Of a stretch of 64,000 bases of DNA, positions 8,031 to 16,291 are shown piece after piece. This stretch comes from Butyrivibrio sp. WCD3002 (GTDB lineage Bacteria; Bacillota; Clostridia; Lachnospirales; Lachnospiraceae): the NCBI RefSeq assembly GCF_000424265.1, contig NZ_AUJO01000004.1, forward strand, positions 62,001 through 126,000, in the 5' to 3' direction. Each line of letters opens with the position of its first letter. The stretch's first letter is position 1. The position numbers and the translations under genes were made by a program. The notes below the pieces were generated by a model. That model saw only the letters and a list, made by a program, of their open reading frames with translations, was not told where the DNA came from and ran no database searches.

Positions 8031-10202
8031 TCAAAGATGCAGTACGCGCTCTTTAATCTCCTGTGTACGTCCCTGGTTCCAATACTGGGTTCCGATATAT
8101 CCACAGGTACGTCTTGCTACGTTCATCTTGGTCTGATCTTTGTTTCCACAATTCGGGCATACCCAGATAAGCTTGCCGTCTGTGTCATTTTCAATCTGAA
8201 TCTCGCCGTTGTAACCGCAGCACTGACAATAATCACTCTTGGTGTTCAGCTCAGCGTACATGATGTTCTCATAAATGTACTGCATAACTGCAAGAACAGC
8301 CTCGATGTTGTTGTTCATGTTGGGAACCTCAACATAGCTGATAGCTCCACCCGGTGAAAGTGCCTGGAACTCAGATTCAAACTTGAGCTTGGTGAAGGCA
8401 TCAATCTTCTCTGTTACATGAACATGATAGCTGTTTGTGATGTAGTTCTTATCAGTAACGCCTTCGATCATACCAAAGCGCTTCTGAAGTGCTCTTGCGA
8501 ACTTATAGGTTGTTGACTCAAGCGGAGTTCCGTAAAGGCTGAAGGAGATGTTGGTCTCTTCTCTCCACTTAGCACACTTATCGTTCATGAACTGCATAAC
8601 ACGAAGTGCAAAGTCTTTTCCTGAAGGATCTGTATGTGTAACGCCCTTCATGTACTTGGTACACTCGCAAAGTCCTGCATAGCCAAGTGAGATTGTGGAA
8701 TAGTTATCAAACAATAATTTGTCGATCTTCTCACCCTTCTTAAGTCTTGCAAGTGCTCCGAACTGCCATAAAATAGGTGCTACATCTGAAGGTGTTCCAA
8801 GGAGACGGTTGTGTCTGCACATAAGAGCCTTCTTGCAGAGCTCTGTGCGCTCTTCCATCAGTTCCCAGAACTTTTTCTCATCTTTTCCTGAAGAGCATGC
8901 TACGTCAACAAGGTTGATAGTAACAACACCCTGGTTGAAACGTCCGTAGTACTTGTGCTCTTTATTCTCTCCAAGTCCCTTGTTGTCAGGAGTAAGGAAA
9001 CTTCTGCAACCCATGCAGGGATAAACGTCGCCGTTCTTATATTCCTTCATCTTCTTTGCAGAGATGTAATCAGGAACCATTCTCTTTGCTGTACATTTTG
9101 CTGCAAGCTGTGTCAGATACCAGTAAGGTGTACCCTCATGGATATTGTCCTCGTCAAGAACGTAGATCAGCTTCGGGAAAGCAGGTGTGATATAAACACC
9201 CTTCTCATTTTTAACGCCTATGATACGCTGCTTGAGCATCTCCTCAATAACAAGCGCAAGGTCATCACGAAGCTGCCCCTCCGGTACTTCGTCGAGGTAC
9301 ATGAAAACAGTAATGAAAGGAGCCTGACCATTTGTAGTCATAAGAGTAATGACCTGATACTGGATAACCTGAACTCCTCGCTCGATCTCCTTGCGTACAC
9401 GCATCTCGGCTATCTCATTTATCTGATCATCAGTTGCCTGCATTCCGGCATCCTCGAATTCCTTACGCACTTCTCTGCGGAACTTCTGTCTGCTTACATC
9501 TACAAAAGGCACAAGATGTGACAAAGTAATACTCTGTCCACCATACTGTGAACTTGCTATCTGTGCGATTGCCTGTGTTGCAATATTACAAGCTGTTGAA
9601 AAGCTCTTGGGACGCTCGATCATGGTCTCAGAAATAACTGTGCCGTTCTGGAGCATATCATCGAGGTTAACAAGACAGCAATTGTGCATGTGCTGAGCAA
9701 AGTAATCTGAATCATGGAAATGAATGATTCCCTCCTGGTGAGCCTTAACAACGTCCTCAGGAAGAAGGAATCTACGTGTGATATCACGGCTTACTTCACC
9801 TGCCATGTAGTCTCTCTGCACACTGTTTACTGTGGGATTCTTATTGGAGTTCTCCTGTTTTACTTCTTCGTTATTGCATTCGATAAGAGACATAATCTGC
9901 TCATCGGTGGTGTTTGATTTACGCACCAGGGCATGACGATAACGGTAGGTAATGTACTTACGTGCAACCTCAAACTTGCCGGATTCCATAAGGCCGTCCT
10001 CGACCATATCCTGGATCTCCTCCACGTTTGCTGCTCTTGTGAGAAGGCCGCACTTCTCCTCTACCTTTGCCTCTATGTTTTTGATCTGATCCGCAGACAA
10101 GCTTTTATCCGGTGTTACTTCCTTATTAGCCTTCTCTATTGCCGCAAGGATTTTCTCGCCATCAAAAGTGACTTCTTTTCCGCTTCTCTTGATAATTTTC
10201 AC
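8031..10202 (-). CDS. nrdD: Anaerobic (class III) ribonucleoside-triphosphate reductase
   Basis: A 723-residue glycyl-radical enzyme that reduces ribonucleotides to deoxyribonucleotides without oxygen. The N terminus is an ATP-cone allosteric domain (starting MKIIKRSGKEVTFDGEKI, about residues 1-95). The C terminus has the zinc site CQCCG...CPNCG and the radical loop RTCGYIG (radical Gly701). The GTG start is supported by AGGGGG 7 nt upstream. The promoter carries two NrdR-type boxes, so it is likely repressed when (d)ATP is high. nrdG follows. The presence of this enzyme indicates growth without oxygen. Confidence 0.97.
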   Translation of the reverse strand: MKIIKRSGKEVTFDGEKILAAIEKANKEVTPDKSLSADQIKNIEAKVEEKCGLLTRAANVEEIQDMVEDGLMESGKFEVARKYITYRYRHALVRKSNTTDEQIMSLIECNNEEVKQENSNKNPTVNSVQRDYMAGEVSRDITRRFLLPEDVVKAHQEGIIHFHDSDYFAQHMHNCCLVNLDDMLQNGTVISETMIERPKSFSTACNIATQAIAQIASSQYGGQSITLSHLVPFVDVSRQKFRREVRKEFEDAGMQATDDQINEIAEMRVRKEIERGVQVIQYQVITLMTTNGQAPFITVFMYLDEVPEGQLRDDLALVIEEMLKQRIIGVKNEKGVYITPAFPKLIYVLDEDNIHEGTPYWYLTQLAAKCTAKRMVPDYISAKKMKEYKNGDVYPCMGCRSFLTPDNKGLGENKEHKYYGRFNQGVVTINLVDVACSSGKDEKKFWELMEERTELCKKALMCRHNRLLGTPSDVAPILWQFGALARLKKGEKIDKLLFDNYSTISLGYAGLCECTKYMKGVTHTDPSGKDFALRVMQFMNDKCAKWREETNISFSLYGTPLESTTYKFARALQKRFGMIEGVTDKNYITNSYHVHVTEKIDAFTKLKFESEFQALSPGGAISYVEVPNMNNNIEAVLAVMQYIYENIMYAELNTKSDYCQCCGYNGEIQIENDTDGKLIWVCPNCGNKDQTKMNVARRTCGYIGTQYWNQGRTQEIKERVLHL

Positions 10203-10208
10203 TGGTGA

Positions 10209-10247
10209 ACCCCCTATGACTTCTACAACAATCAGGCACCCCCTATG
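10209..10247 (-). repeat. Duplicated CATAGGGGGT in the nrdD leader
   Basis: The 10-mer CATAGGGGGT occurs twice on the minus strand, at 10238-10247 and 10209-10218, 29 bp apart. The downstream copy is the nrdD ribosome binding site. The upstream copy is an equally strong Shine-Dalgarno with TTG TTG TAG 7 nt later, which could be a minimal upstream reading frame. Confidence 0.5.
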
Positions 10248-10289
10248 TACCCGATCCCGTACTAGATTTAGATGATTATAGCCACATGA

Positions 10290-10305
10290 AAACTATATCT
10301 TGTGG
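10290..10305. promoter_or_regulatory. NrdR-box-like operator 1
   Basis: The plus strand reads AAACTATATCTTGTGG, agreeing with the known NrdR box pattern acaCwAtATaTwGtgt at 13 of 16 positions. It lies just downstream of the nrdD -10 (about +5 to +20) and its centre is 32 bp, three helical turns, from box 2. Confidence 0.7.
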
Positions 10306-10315
10306 CTACAATTAA

Positions 10316-10344
10316 ACTATAATACATTATGTTGTATAAATCAA
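10316..10344 (-). promoter_or_regulatory. nrdD promoter
   Basis: Minus strand TTGATT, 17-bp spacer, TATAGT. The spacer is almost entirely filled by NrdR-like box 2. The -10 lies about 110 bp upstream of the nrdD GTG. Confidence 0.65.
10322..10337. promoter_or_regulatory. NrdR-box-like operator 2
   Basis: The plus strand reads ATACATTATGTTGTAT, matching the NrdR box core (C-w-n-t-A-T-n-T-w-G-t). It lies between the -35 and -10 of the nrdD promoter, where bound repressor would exclude RNA polymerase. The nrdR gene itself is not in the window. Confidence 0.65.
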
Positions 10345-10361
10345 GTGACAATTTATCGATA

Positions 10362-11183
10362 TTAAAAATTTCGCATAAGTTCAAGGCGGTTCAGCATTCT
10401 GAGGTACTTTGACAATCTATTGTTATCCGTAATTTCGTATCCTGACTCATAGTATGTGGTATTATGAGTAACTACAATATCTTGTGGTGTATTAAAAATA
10501 ATCTTGCTATTTGCATCATTTTTAATATCGATGCCCATAACATCACCCAGGTGTCTGACGGTTCCATAGTTGCCATCCACCAGTTCTATACTGTCTCCAA
10601 GGATTTCTCTGTACAATGGCTTGAAATAATTAAAGTGGGTACACCCAAGAACCAGTGCACTGTATTTTGAGATATCATAAGGAGAAAACTGCTTCGTAAT
10701 GTACTCTTTTACTTCGTCTGAATCAAATTCTTCCCTCTCTGCAAAGGTAACAAGCATGGGCATTTCCAGAAGATCAACTCTGTGAAGGTTGTCAACTCTG
10801 CTAAGAAGACTTGCGAGCTTCTCCTCCCTTAAAGTAACAGGAGTAGCCATAACCAGAATCCTGCTCTCTTCACTGGTGTTCTCAACTGCTGGCTTAACTG
10901 CCGGCTCCATACCAAGGATAGGAAGGTCATATTTTTTTCTGACATATGAAGCAGCAACGCTGGTAGCGGTATTACATGCTATTACGATAGCGTCAACTCC
11001 CTTTCCTATAAGAAAGCGGACTATTTCATCAACATATCCCTTTATCTCTTCCTCGGACTTAAGTCCGTAGGGTACATGCTCCGTGTCCGCATAAAATATG
11101 TATTCCTGATCTGAAAGAAGATGGTAGGCTTCGTGTAAAACAGACAGCCCTCCCATACCGGAATCAAAAATTCCTATTCGCAT
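10362..11183 (-). CDS. murI: Glutamate racemase
   Basis: Converts L-glutamate to the D-glutamate needed for peptidoglycan. The 273-residue product has the family start GIFDSGMGGLSV and both catalytic cysteines in their motifs, IACNTATS (Cys70) and LGCTHFNYF (Cys181). The ATG follows GAGGATAGAT. It is flanked by a divergent gene on one side and the nrdD promoter on the other. I see no clear terminator, so some read-through into nrdD is possible. Confidence 0.95.
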   Translation of the reverse strand: MRIGIFDSGMGGLSVLHEAYHLLSDQEYIFYADTEHVPYGLKSEEEIKGYVDEIVRFLIGKGVDAIVIACNTATSVAASYVRKKYDLPILGMEPAVKPAVENTSEESRILVMATPVTLREEKLASLLSRVDNLHRVDLLEMPMLVTFAEREEFDSDEVKEYITKQFSPYDISKYSALVLGCTHFNYFKPLYREILGDSIELVDGNYGTVRHLGDVMGIDIKNDANSKIIFNTPQDIVVTHNTTYYESGYEITDNNRLSKYLRMLNRLELMRNF

Positions 11184-11253
11184 ATCTATCCTCGTTGTTG
11201 TATAGTAGTTAAAGAAAATATTTATTTTACTATATCACTTATTAGGCGTAACC

Positions 11254-11703
11254 ATGAAAGAATCTTATACTAACGAATTACAAAAATTATATGACGATGA
11301 GCGCGTAAGTCCCTTTATTCAGGAAATATGTGAGTACTATGCATCCTCAAGGGATTATGAGGACGGTTCATATATTGAGGAGATCGAGCCCCGAGAGATT
11401 GTGGAGCCTGTATACATCCTCTTTTTCCTGCAAAGGCGTGAGACATTGCTTGATGAGCTCTCTTATGTAAAAAAGAAGTATCCTGCACTCTTTGAAGCAG
11501 TATCCGATCTGCATGAAGAAATCCTTATACACATGGACATTCGCTCTCTTGAATCAAAAAGCTCACAGCGTCTGGTCGCCGCAATGGATGGAAAAATAGC
11601 ATCCGCGCAGATCTTTGACAAAATCGAAGAGCTTGCAGACAGATATGATGAACTGTCAGAAGCTCTTGATCCATTTTATTCATGGCTGCATTCCTTCTCG
11701 TAA
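11254..11703 (+). CDS. Unrecognised acidic helical protein
   Basis: 149 residues, no family recognised. It is acidic, predicted mostly alpha-helical, and lacks a signal peptide, membrane segments or cysteines. The C-terminal part (IFDKIEELADRYDELSEALDPFYSW) looks coiled-coil-like. The ATG has a modest ribosome binding site (AGGCG, 6 nt upstream). It is divergent from murI with 70 bp between starts, and convergent with the SH3 protein gene. Sequence composition is like its neighbours, so it is probably a real lineage-specific gene. Confidence 0.7.
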   Translation: MKESYTNELQKLYDDERVSPFIQEICEYYASSRDYEDGSYIEEIEPREIVEPVYILFFLQRRETLLDELSYVKKKYPALFEAVSDLHEEILIHMDIRSLESKSSQRLVAAMDGKIASAQIFDKIEELADRYDELSEALDPFYSWLHSFS

Positions 11704-11770
11704 GGAGCAGCTTTTTCTTTACCTGAATTTCGTACAATACTTCTTTTTAATGAATAACTCTATGTGAAAT

Positions 11771-12676
11771 TTACTCTTCTACCCTCAGGTATTTCATTAC
11801 GCAGTACAAAACCTTTTCATCGTATTCCACCTGGGCCCATACGCCGTCATCACTTACAGCTATTCTGTCGAGAACTGTTCCCTCAGGAACCTGTGCCTCT
11901 ATAAAATCATCTGAAATAGTACTTGGCGTATTTCTCAGGTTAAGCTCTGTGGTAGTCACAACCTTGTCGTTGGTGTAGGTGTATCCTGCAACCTGACCAA
12001 CCTGTACGGTCCCACGCACTTCATCAGGATCAGGCTTTAAGTAAACATCATAGACCTTAGCCTTAAATATCATTCCCATAAGGATAAGAATAAAAATTCC
12101 GGTAAGGGCCGAAGCAATCCTTACAACAACATAAGGATTGATGCCACCGCCCATATCTTCATCCTCATCGAACCAGTCATCTTCATCACGGCCTCTTCTT
12201 CCCTTGTCCCGGGATGATTCCTTTACTGCTTTACGAGAAGCCTTCTTTTCCATTTTCTGTTGAGACTTCTTTTCTGCTTTACGGGAAGGCTTCCTTGCCG
12301 GTTCTCCGGCAGGACGGCGAGCAGGCCTTTCTTCATATTCATAGTCCTGGATATCTTCCTGTTCTTCCCTTACAGAGTGCCGAGGCTGCTCCTTCTGCTG
12401 TTTTGGAGGCTCATCATCAAAGTAGAACTCAGAAGAATCCTCATCTAAGCTCTCTCTTTCCCTGTCCATGGCTTCATGCTGAGTTCTGTAGTACTCCTCA
12501 CGCTCACTCGCGGACAAAAAATCCAGGGGATCCTGAATCTCAATATCTATCTCTTCAGTATCCTGCTTCTCAAGATTTACTTTTTTCCTATAATCGTTAA
12601 AATTTCTGATATTATCTGCCAAAAGCTCTCCTCCGAATTCTTCAGGCCAATATCTCCCCCTGAAATAAGTAAACAT
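11771..12676 (-). CDS. Single-pass membrane protein with extracellular SH3-like domain
   Basis: 301 residues, function unknown. Order of parts: an acidic cytoplasmic N terminus (1-100), a strongly basic Arg/Lys/Ala-rich stretch (about 115-165), an acidic DDWFDEDEDM patch, one membrane segment (PYVVVRIASALTGIFILIL, about 183-203), then an outside part ending in a bacterial SH3-like domain (LNLRNTPSTISDDFIEAQVPEG). Such domains often bind cell wall. I use ATG 12676 rather than the GTG just before it. It is separated from trxA by a terminator. Confidence 0.75.
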   Translation of the reverse strand: MFTYFRGRYWPEEFGGELLADNIRNFNDYRKKVNLEKQDTEEIDIEIQDPLDFLSASEREEYYRTQHEAMDRERESLDEDSSEFYFDDEPPKQQKEQPRHSVREEQEDIQDYEYEERPARRPAGEPARKPSRKAEKKSQQKMEKKASRKAVKESSRDKGRRGRDEDDWFDEDEDMGGGINPYVVVRIASALTGIFILILMGMIFKAKVYDVYLKPDPDEVRGTVQVGQVAGYTYTNDKVVTTTELNLRNTPSTISDDFIEAQVPEGTVLDRIAVSDDGVWAQVEYDEKVLYCVMKYLRVEE

Positions 12677-12770
12677 CACCTTTTTTCCTAAAATCTAAAG
12701 GTTTTTTACTTAAATCAAAAGATATTTTATCACAAAACCAAAACATCTTCATCTTTTGGGCAAAGTTAAA

Positions 12771-12792
12771 GCCTCTCCGCTATGGGAGAGGC
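12771..12792 (-). terminator. Terminator of trxA
   Basis: Perfect 8-bp GC-rich stem GCCTCTCC/GGAGAGGC with a 6-nt loop, then TTTAACTTT on the minus strand. Confidence 0.8.
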
Positions 12793-12809
12793 CTCATTCA
12801 ACCATTATT

Positions 12810-13133
12810 TTATGAAACGATCTTATCGATCATGTTCTGGAGCTTAGCCTTACTCTGAGCACCAACTGCAGATTCAACAAGCTCACCATCTTTTATAAAG
12901 GCAAACATGGGAATTGACATTACACCGTATTTCTGAGCAATCTCTGGCTGCTCATCAACGTTGATCTTGCCAACCTTAAGCTCCCCATCGTACTCCTTGG
13001 CAAACTCATCGATCATGGGTGCCATCATCTTACAAGGACCGCACCAATCAGCCATGAAGTCAATAAGAACCGGAATCTTGCTGTTGAGAACTTCTTCTTC
13101 AAAGTTCTGTGTAGTAAAAGTATACTCCGCCAT
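12810..13133 (-). CDS. trxA: Thioredoxin
   Basis: Small cytoplasmic disulfide reductase, 107 residues, the standard length. The active site is WCGPCK (Cys31, Cys34) and the cis-proline loop is MSIPMFAF. The ATG is preceded by AGAGGTGG. It follows trmB on the minus strand with a 53-bp gap and may be co-transcribed with it. The thioredoxin reductase is not in the window. Confidence 0.96.
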   Translation of the reverse strand: MAEYTFTTQNFEEEVLNSKIPVLIDFMADWCGPCKMMAPMIDEFAKEYDGELKVGKINVDEQPEIAQKYGVMSIPMFAFIKDGELVESAVGAQSKAKLQNMIDKIVS

Positions 13134-13186
13134 TGTCCACCTCTTTCCGCGATATCCTCTTATCGCTGTGTTAGATTTTAAAGTAC

Positions 13187-13825
13187 TTACCTTTTAATAA
13201 TATATTTGAAGATCGGATTGCCTTTCGCAGAAAACCGTTCCTCATATTCAGTCATTATATTGCCTTCATTCATAACTTCATCATTATGGAGATCGAAGGT
13301 AACCGCCTCAGCATGCCAACCTGCGGTATTGAGCTCCATAAGTGAAAAATCAAACAGATCCTTGTTGTCTGTCTTGAATTCCAGCTGTCCGTCCTCTTTT
13401 AAAATCTGATCATATCTGCTTAAGAAGGTACTGGAAGTAAGTCTTCTCTGAGCATGTCTCTCTTTTGGCCAGGGATCTGAAAAATTAAGATAGATTCTGT
13501 CTACCTCACCCTTCTCAAATACTTCTGTGAGAATCTCGGCTTCCATGCGGATAAATCTTACATTCTTAAGCTCAAGCTCTGTCTGTTTCTGTATTGCTCT
13601 TAGAAGTACGCTTGAATACTTCTCTATTCCAACGTAATTTATATCAGGATTGGCTGCTGCCAGATCCATTATAAATCTGCCCTTACCTGTTCCAACTTCT
13701 ATACGGACAGGATTGTCATTGCCAAATACCTCTTTCCATTTTCCCTTGTGCTCCTCCGGGTTATCTATGGCAAAGGGTGACTCTGCGATCCTCTCTCTGG
13801 AACCGGCTATATTTCTTAAACGCAT
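13187..13825 (-). CDS. trmB: tRNA (guanine-N7-)-methyltransferase
   Basis: Methylates guanine 46 in the variable loop of tRNAs using SAM. The 212-residue product carries the SAM-binding motif VRIEVGTGKGRFIMDLA, the family block NFSDPWPKERHAQRRLTS, and the C-terminal TEYEERFSAKGNPIF. The start ATG (MRLRNIAG) has AAAGG upstream. It lies ahead of trxA and is divergent from the carboxypeptidase gene. Confidence 0.95.
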   Translation of the reverse strand: MRLRNIAGSRERIAESPFAIDNPEEHKGKWKEVFGNDNPVRIEVGTGKGRFIMDLAAANPDINYVGIEKYSSVLLRAIQKQTELELKNVRFIRMEAEILTEVFEKGEVDRIYLNFSDPWPKERHAQRRLTSSTFLSRYDQILKEDGQLEFKTDNKDLFDFSLMELNTAGWHAEAVTFDLHNDEVMNEGNIMTEYEERFSAKGNPIFKYIIKR

Positions 13826-13892
13826 TAAAACATTTACCTTTCATTTTCCTTCTCTTTTAGTGTATCATAAATGGACAGAAACTTTATACTGT

Positions 13893-13921
13893 TTGACTGA
13901 AAAATAAGAAATTTTTCATAT
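13893..13921 (+). promoter_or_regulatory. Possible promoter of the D,D-carboxypeptidase gene
   Basis: TTGACT, 17-bp spacer, TCATAT. The -35 is good and the -10 weak. It lies 27 nt upstream of the proposed TTG start. Confidence 0.4.
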
Positions 13922-13948
13922 TTTTATCTGTATTTGGAGCAAAATAAA

Positions 13949-15352
13949 TTGAAATTTAGCAAATTTAAAACAATAGCAATAATGCTTCTTACAGCACTCA
14001 TATTTGTTAACTCAGGCTTCTATGTCATGGCAGAGACTCTTGAGGAGGAGGCTAATGAAAGAAAGCTTCTTCCAATTGAAAGTAACTCTATTTCCGGATG
14101 GCCGGAGGGTCCGGAAATCGGGGCAGAGGCTGCCATTTTGATGGAGGTAAATACAGGCACAATTTTGTATTCCAAGAACATACATGAGGAGCTCTATCCT
14201 GCAAGTACCACTAAGATAATGACCTGTCTTCTTGCAGTTGAAAACGGAAACCTGTCAGATACAATAAAATTCACTTATGATGCCATTCATTCAGTTCCGG
14301 CTGATGGCTCCAATATAGGTATGGATGCCGGAGAATATCTTTCTCTTGAGGAATGTCTTTATGGAATAATGGTCGGCAGTGCCAATGAGGTAGCTAACGC
14401 CGTAGCAGAAAATCTTTGCGGTTCCATATCTGCATTCGTGGATCTTATGAATGAAAAAGCTAAGTCCATCGGTTGTACCAATACTCATTTTGTAAATACC
14501 AACGGACTTCAGGACTCTGATCATTACACAAGTGCCTACGACCTTGCTCTTATCGGATGTGAGTTTTTCTCTAACGAGCTTCTTTGCAGAGTTGGAAATA
14601 CACCAAGATATCACTTTGAGCCAAGTGCAGGTCAGCCCGATGATTTCTATCTCAACAATAAGCACAAGCTTATAAATGGTGAGATTCCCTATGTGGGAAT
14701 AATCGGAGGAAAGACAGGCTACACGGATCTTGCAAGAGAGACTCTTGTAACCTGCGCTGAAAGAGGCAACATTAAGCTTGTATGCGTAATCCTTAAGGAG
14801 GAATCTCCTGCCCAGTTTACTGACACAGTTCAGCTTTTTGATTACGGTTTTAATAACTTCAAGGCAGTAAATGTAAAAAGTGAGGAGACCGGATATATTC
14901 CGAAGGATAACGCCTTCTTCTCACAGGGTGAGGATATTTTCAATGTAAAAGGCGCTTCTTTGGAATTTACCAAAAATGATTATGTATGTCTTCCTCAAAA
15001 CGCCGAGTTATCTGATGCAACCTCAGAGATTTCCTATACAAACGATGAAAGCTCTCCTGAATCCATAGCCACTATCAGTTATTTTTACAGCGGTGTGCCC
15101 ATCGGTAACGGACACATAGTTGTAAATACCAGTACTGCTGCAGATTCTAATGAGCATACACCTGAGCAGACAATTTACATTAATATAAAAACAGTCCTTT
15201 CCGGCCTTTTGTTAGCCGGAGGACTGCTGCTTTTATCAATATATATCAGTGCTCTCATATCAACCTACAGCTTCGGTGGAAGCCGTGAGGACAGAAAGCG
15301 TCTTTCAAGAAGAAAGAAGGAAGCCAAAAAAAGGAGCGGCCCGAGATTTTAA
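13949..15352 (+). CDS. D-alanyl-D-alanine carboxypeptidase (DacF-like, class A PBP5 type)
   Basis: Trims the terminal D-Ala from peptidoglycan stem peptides outside the cell. The three active-site motifs are present: S86-TTK, S144-AN and K255-TG. A signal peptide (KFSKFKTIAIMLLTALIF) leads, and a C-terminal membrane segment (TVLSGLLLAGGLLLLSIYIS) followed by a basic tail anchors it. I choose the TTG at 13949, as GGAG lies 9 nt before it and the signal peptide then starts properly. An in-frame TTG at 13934 has no ribosome binding site. 467 residues. The last codon overlaps the convergent exonuclease gene. Confidence 0.92.
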   Translation: MKFSKFKTIAIMLLTALIFVNSGFYVMAETLEEEANERKLLPIESNSISGWPEGPEIGAEAAILMEVNTGTILYSKNIHEELYPASTTKIMTCLLAVENGNLSDTIKFTYDAIHSVPADGSNIGMDAGEYLSLEECLYGIMVGSANEVANAVAENLCGSISAFVDLMNEKAKSIGCTNTHFVNTNGLQDSDHYTSAYDLALIGCEFFSNELLCRVGNTPRYHFEPSAGQPDDFYLNNKHKLINGEIPYVGIIGGKTGYTDLARETLVTCAERGNIKLVCVILKEESPAQFTDTVQLFDYGFNNFKAVNVKSEETGYIPKDNAFFSQGEDIFNVKGASLEFTKNDYVCLPQNAELSDATSEISYTNDESSPESIATISYFYSGVPIGNGHIVVNTSTAADSNEHTPEQTIYINIKTVLSGLLLAGGLLLLSIYISALISTYSFGGSREDRKRLSRRKKEAKKRSGPRF

Positions 15353-16272
15353 TATTTCTTTTTCTCGGATTTTGCCTTAACCTCACGCATTTCCTTCTCT
15401 GTTATAAATTTCAGGGTTTTAACGGCATAGTACTTATCACGTTCAGTTTTCTTAACGCGGACCTTGGCCTTCATATAGCCGTGCTCCTTACAGACAGATA
15501 CGCTGTAAAAGTGCTTGCCGTTAATGGAAAACCATTTTATCTTACGTCTTAAGGGATGGTTGCAAAGATAGCACTTTGTACCCATTACCTCGGGATCTGC
15601 CAGGAGTTCTTCCTTGGTCTTAAATTCCCTTGATATGTATTTTGCATAGTGATCAAAAATAATATGTACTTCCTGATCCTTGGTCTTTGGTGTCACATAA
15701 TTATCAAAGGAATAATTGTAGAGAACCTTTTTATCAAGCTCAACAAAAATCCTTGCGGTATAATCCGCATCTGAGAGAGCCCTGTGAAAGGCACTGTCCT
15801 TCTCCATTCCAAGGCTGTCCGTGGCATGCTCAAGGGATCGTCTCATCTTACCGTCTTCATACATGATACTGTAAAGCTTTTGCACATCGTAGAAGGGAAG
15901 CGGTCTGTCGGATAAAAGCTTCATATCAAAAAAGTCCATATTGCGCTGAAGCTCTGTAAGATCAAGAGGTCCCCAGGTACAAAATATGGGATTCTCACCG
16001 CACCATTCAAGAAAATCCTTTATGACGGTTACAAAATCATCCCCGCTCTTAAGATCATCCATCGTGATGTGAATGAGATTCTCCGTTATCTTATGCATTT
16101 TTTTGTAAATCTGGGGACAGATGAGTCTGTTAAACTCACCTGTACGATTCATGTTTTCATCAAGACGGATTGCGCCTATCTCGATAATTTCGAAGGGCAG
16201 CGATTTTCCGTCCTTTTCCTTAACTGATTTCCCCTGATTCCATTCAAGATCAAAAACAATATAGTTTCCCAT
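15349..16272 (-). CDS. 3'-5' exonuclease, DEDDh (RNase T/epsilon) family
   Basis: 307 residues. The exonuclease fold starts at once: YIVFDLEWNQG holds the first acidic pair, ILIHITMDDL and the FHRALSDADYTARIF block supply the later His and Asp. It resembles KapD-like enzymes; the substrate, DNA or RNA, cannot be told. A C-terminal extension has a CYLCNHPLRRK...VCKEHGYMK set of cysteines and histidines that may bind zinc, and a basic tail. Ribosome binding site is weak. The stop overlaps the convergent carboxypeptidase gene by 4 bp. It follows the peptidase gene by 19 bp, likely one operon. Confidence 0.85.
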   Translation of the reverse strand: MGNYIVFDLEWNQGKSVKEKDGKSLPFEIIEIGAIRLDENMNRTGEFNRLICPQIYKKMHKITENLIHITMDDLKSGDDFVTVIKDFLEWCGENPIFCTWGPLDLTELQRNMDFFDMKLLSDRPLPFYDVQKLYSIMYEDGKMRRSLEHATDSLGMEKDSAFHRALSDADYTARIFVELDKKVLYNYSFDNYVTPKTKDQEVHIIFDHYAKYISREFKTKEELLADPEVMGTKCYLCNHPLRRKIKWFSINGKHFYSVSVCKEHGYMKAKVRVKKTERDKYYAVKTLKFITEKEMREVKAKSEKKKY

Positions 16273-16291
16273 AAATTATTACTGTCTTTCT

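Noticed and set aside
7874-8104. Extension of the nrdG frame upstream to 8104
   Set aside because: It would overlap the nrdD 3' end, has no family-like sequence, and a strong ribosome binding site exists at 7873.
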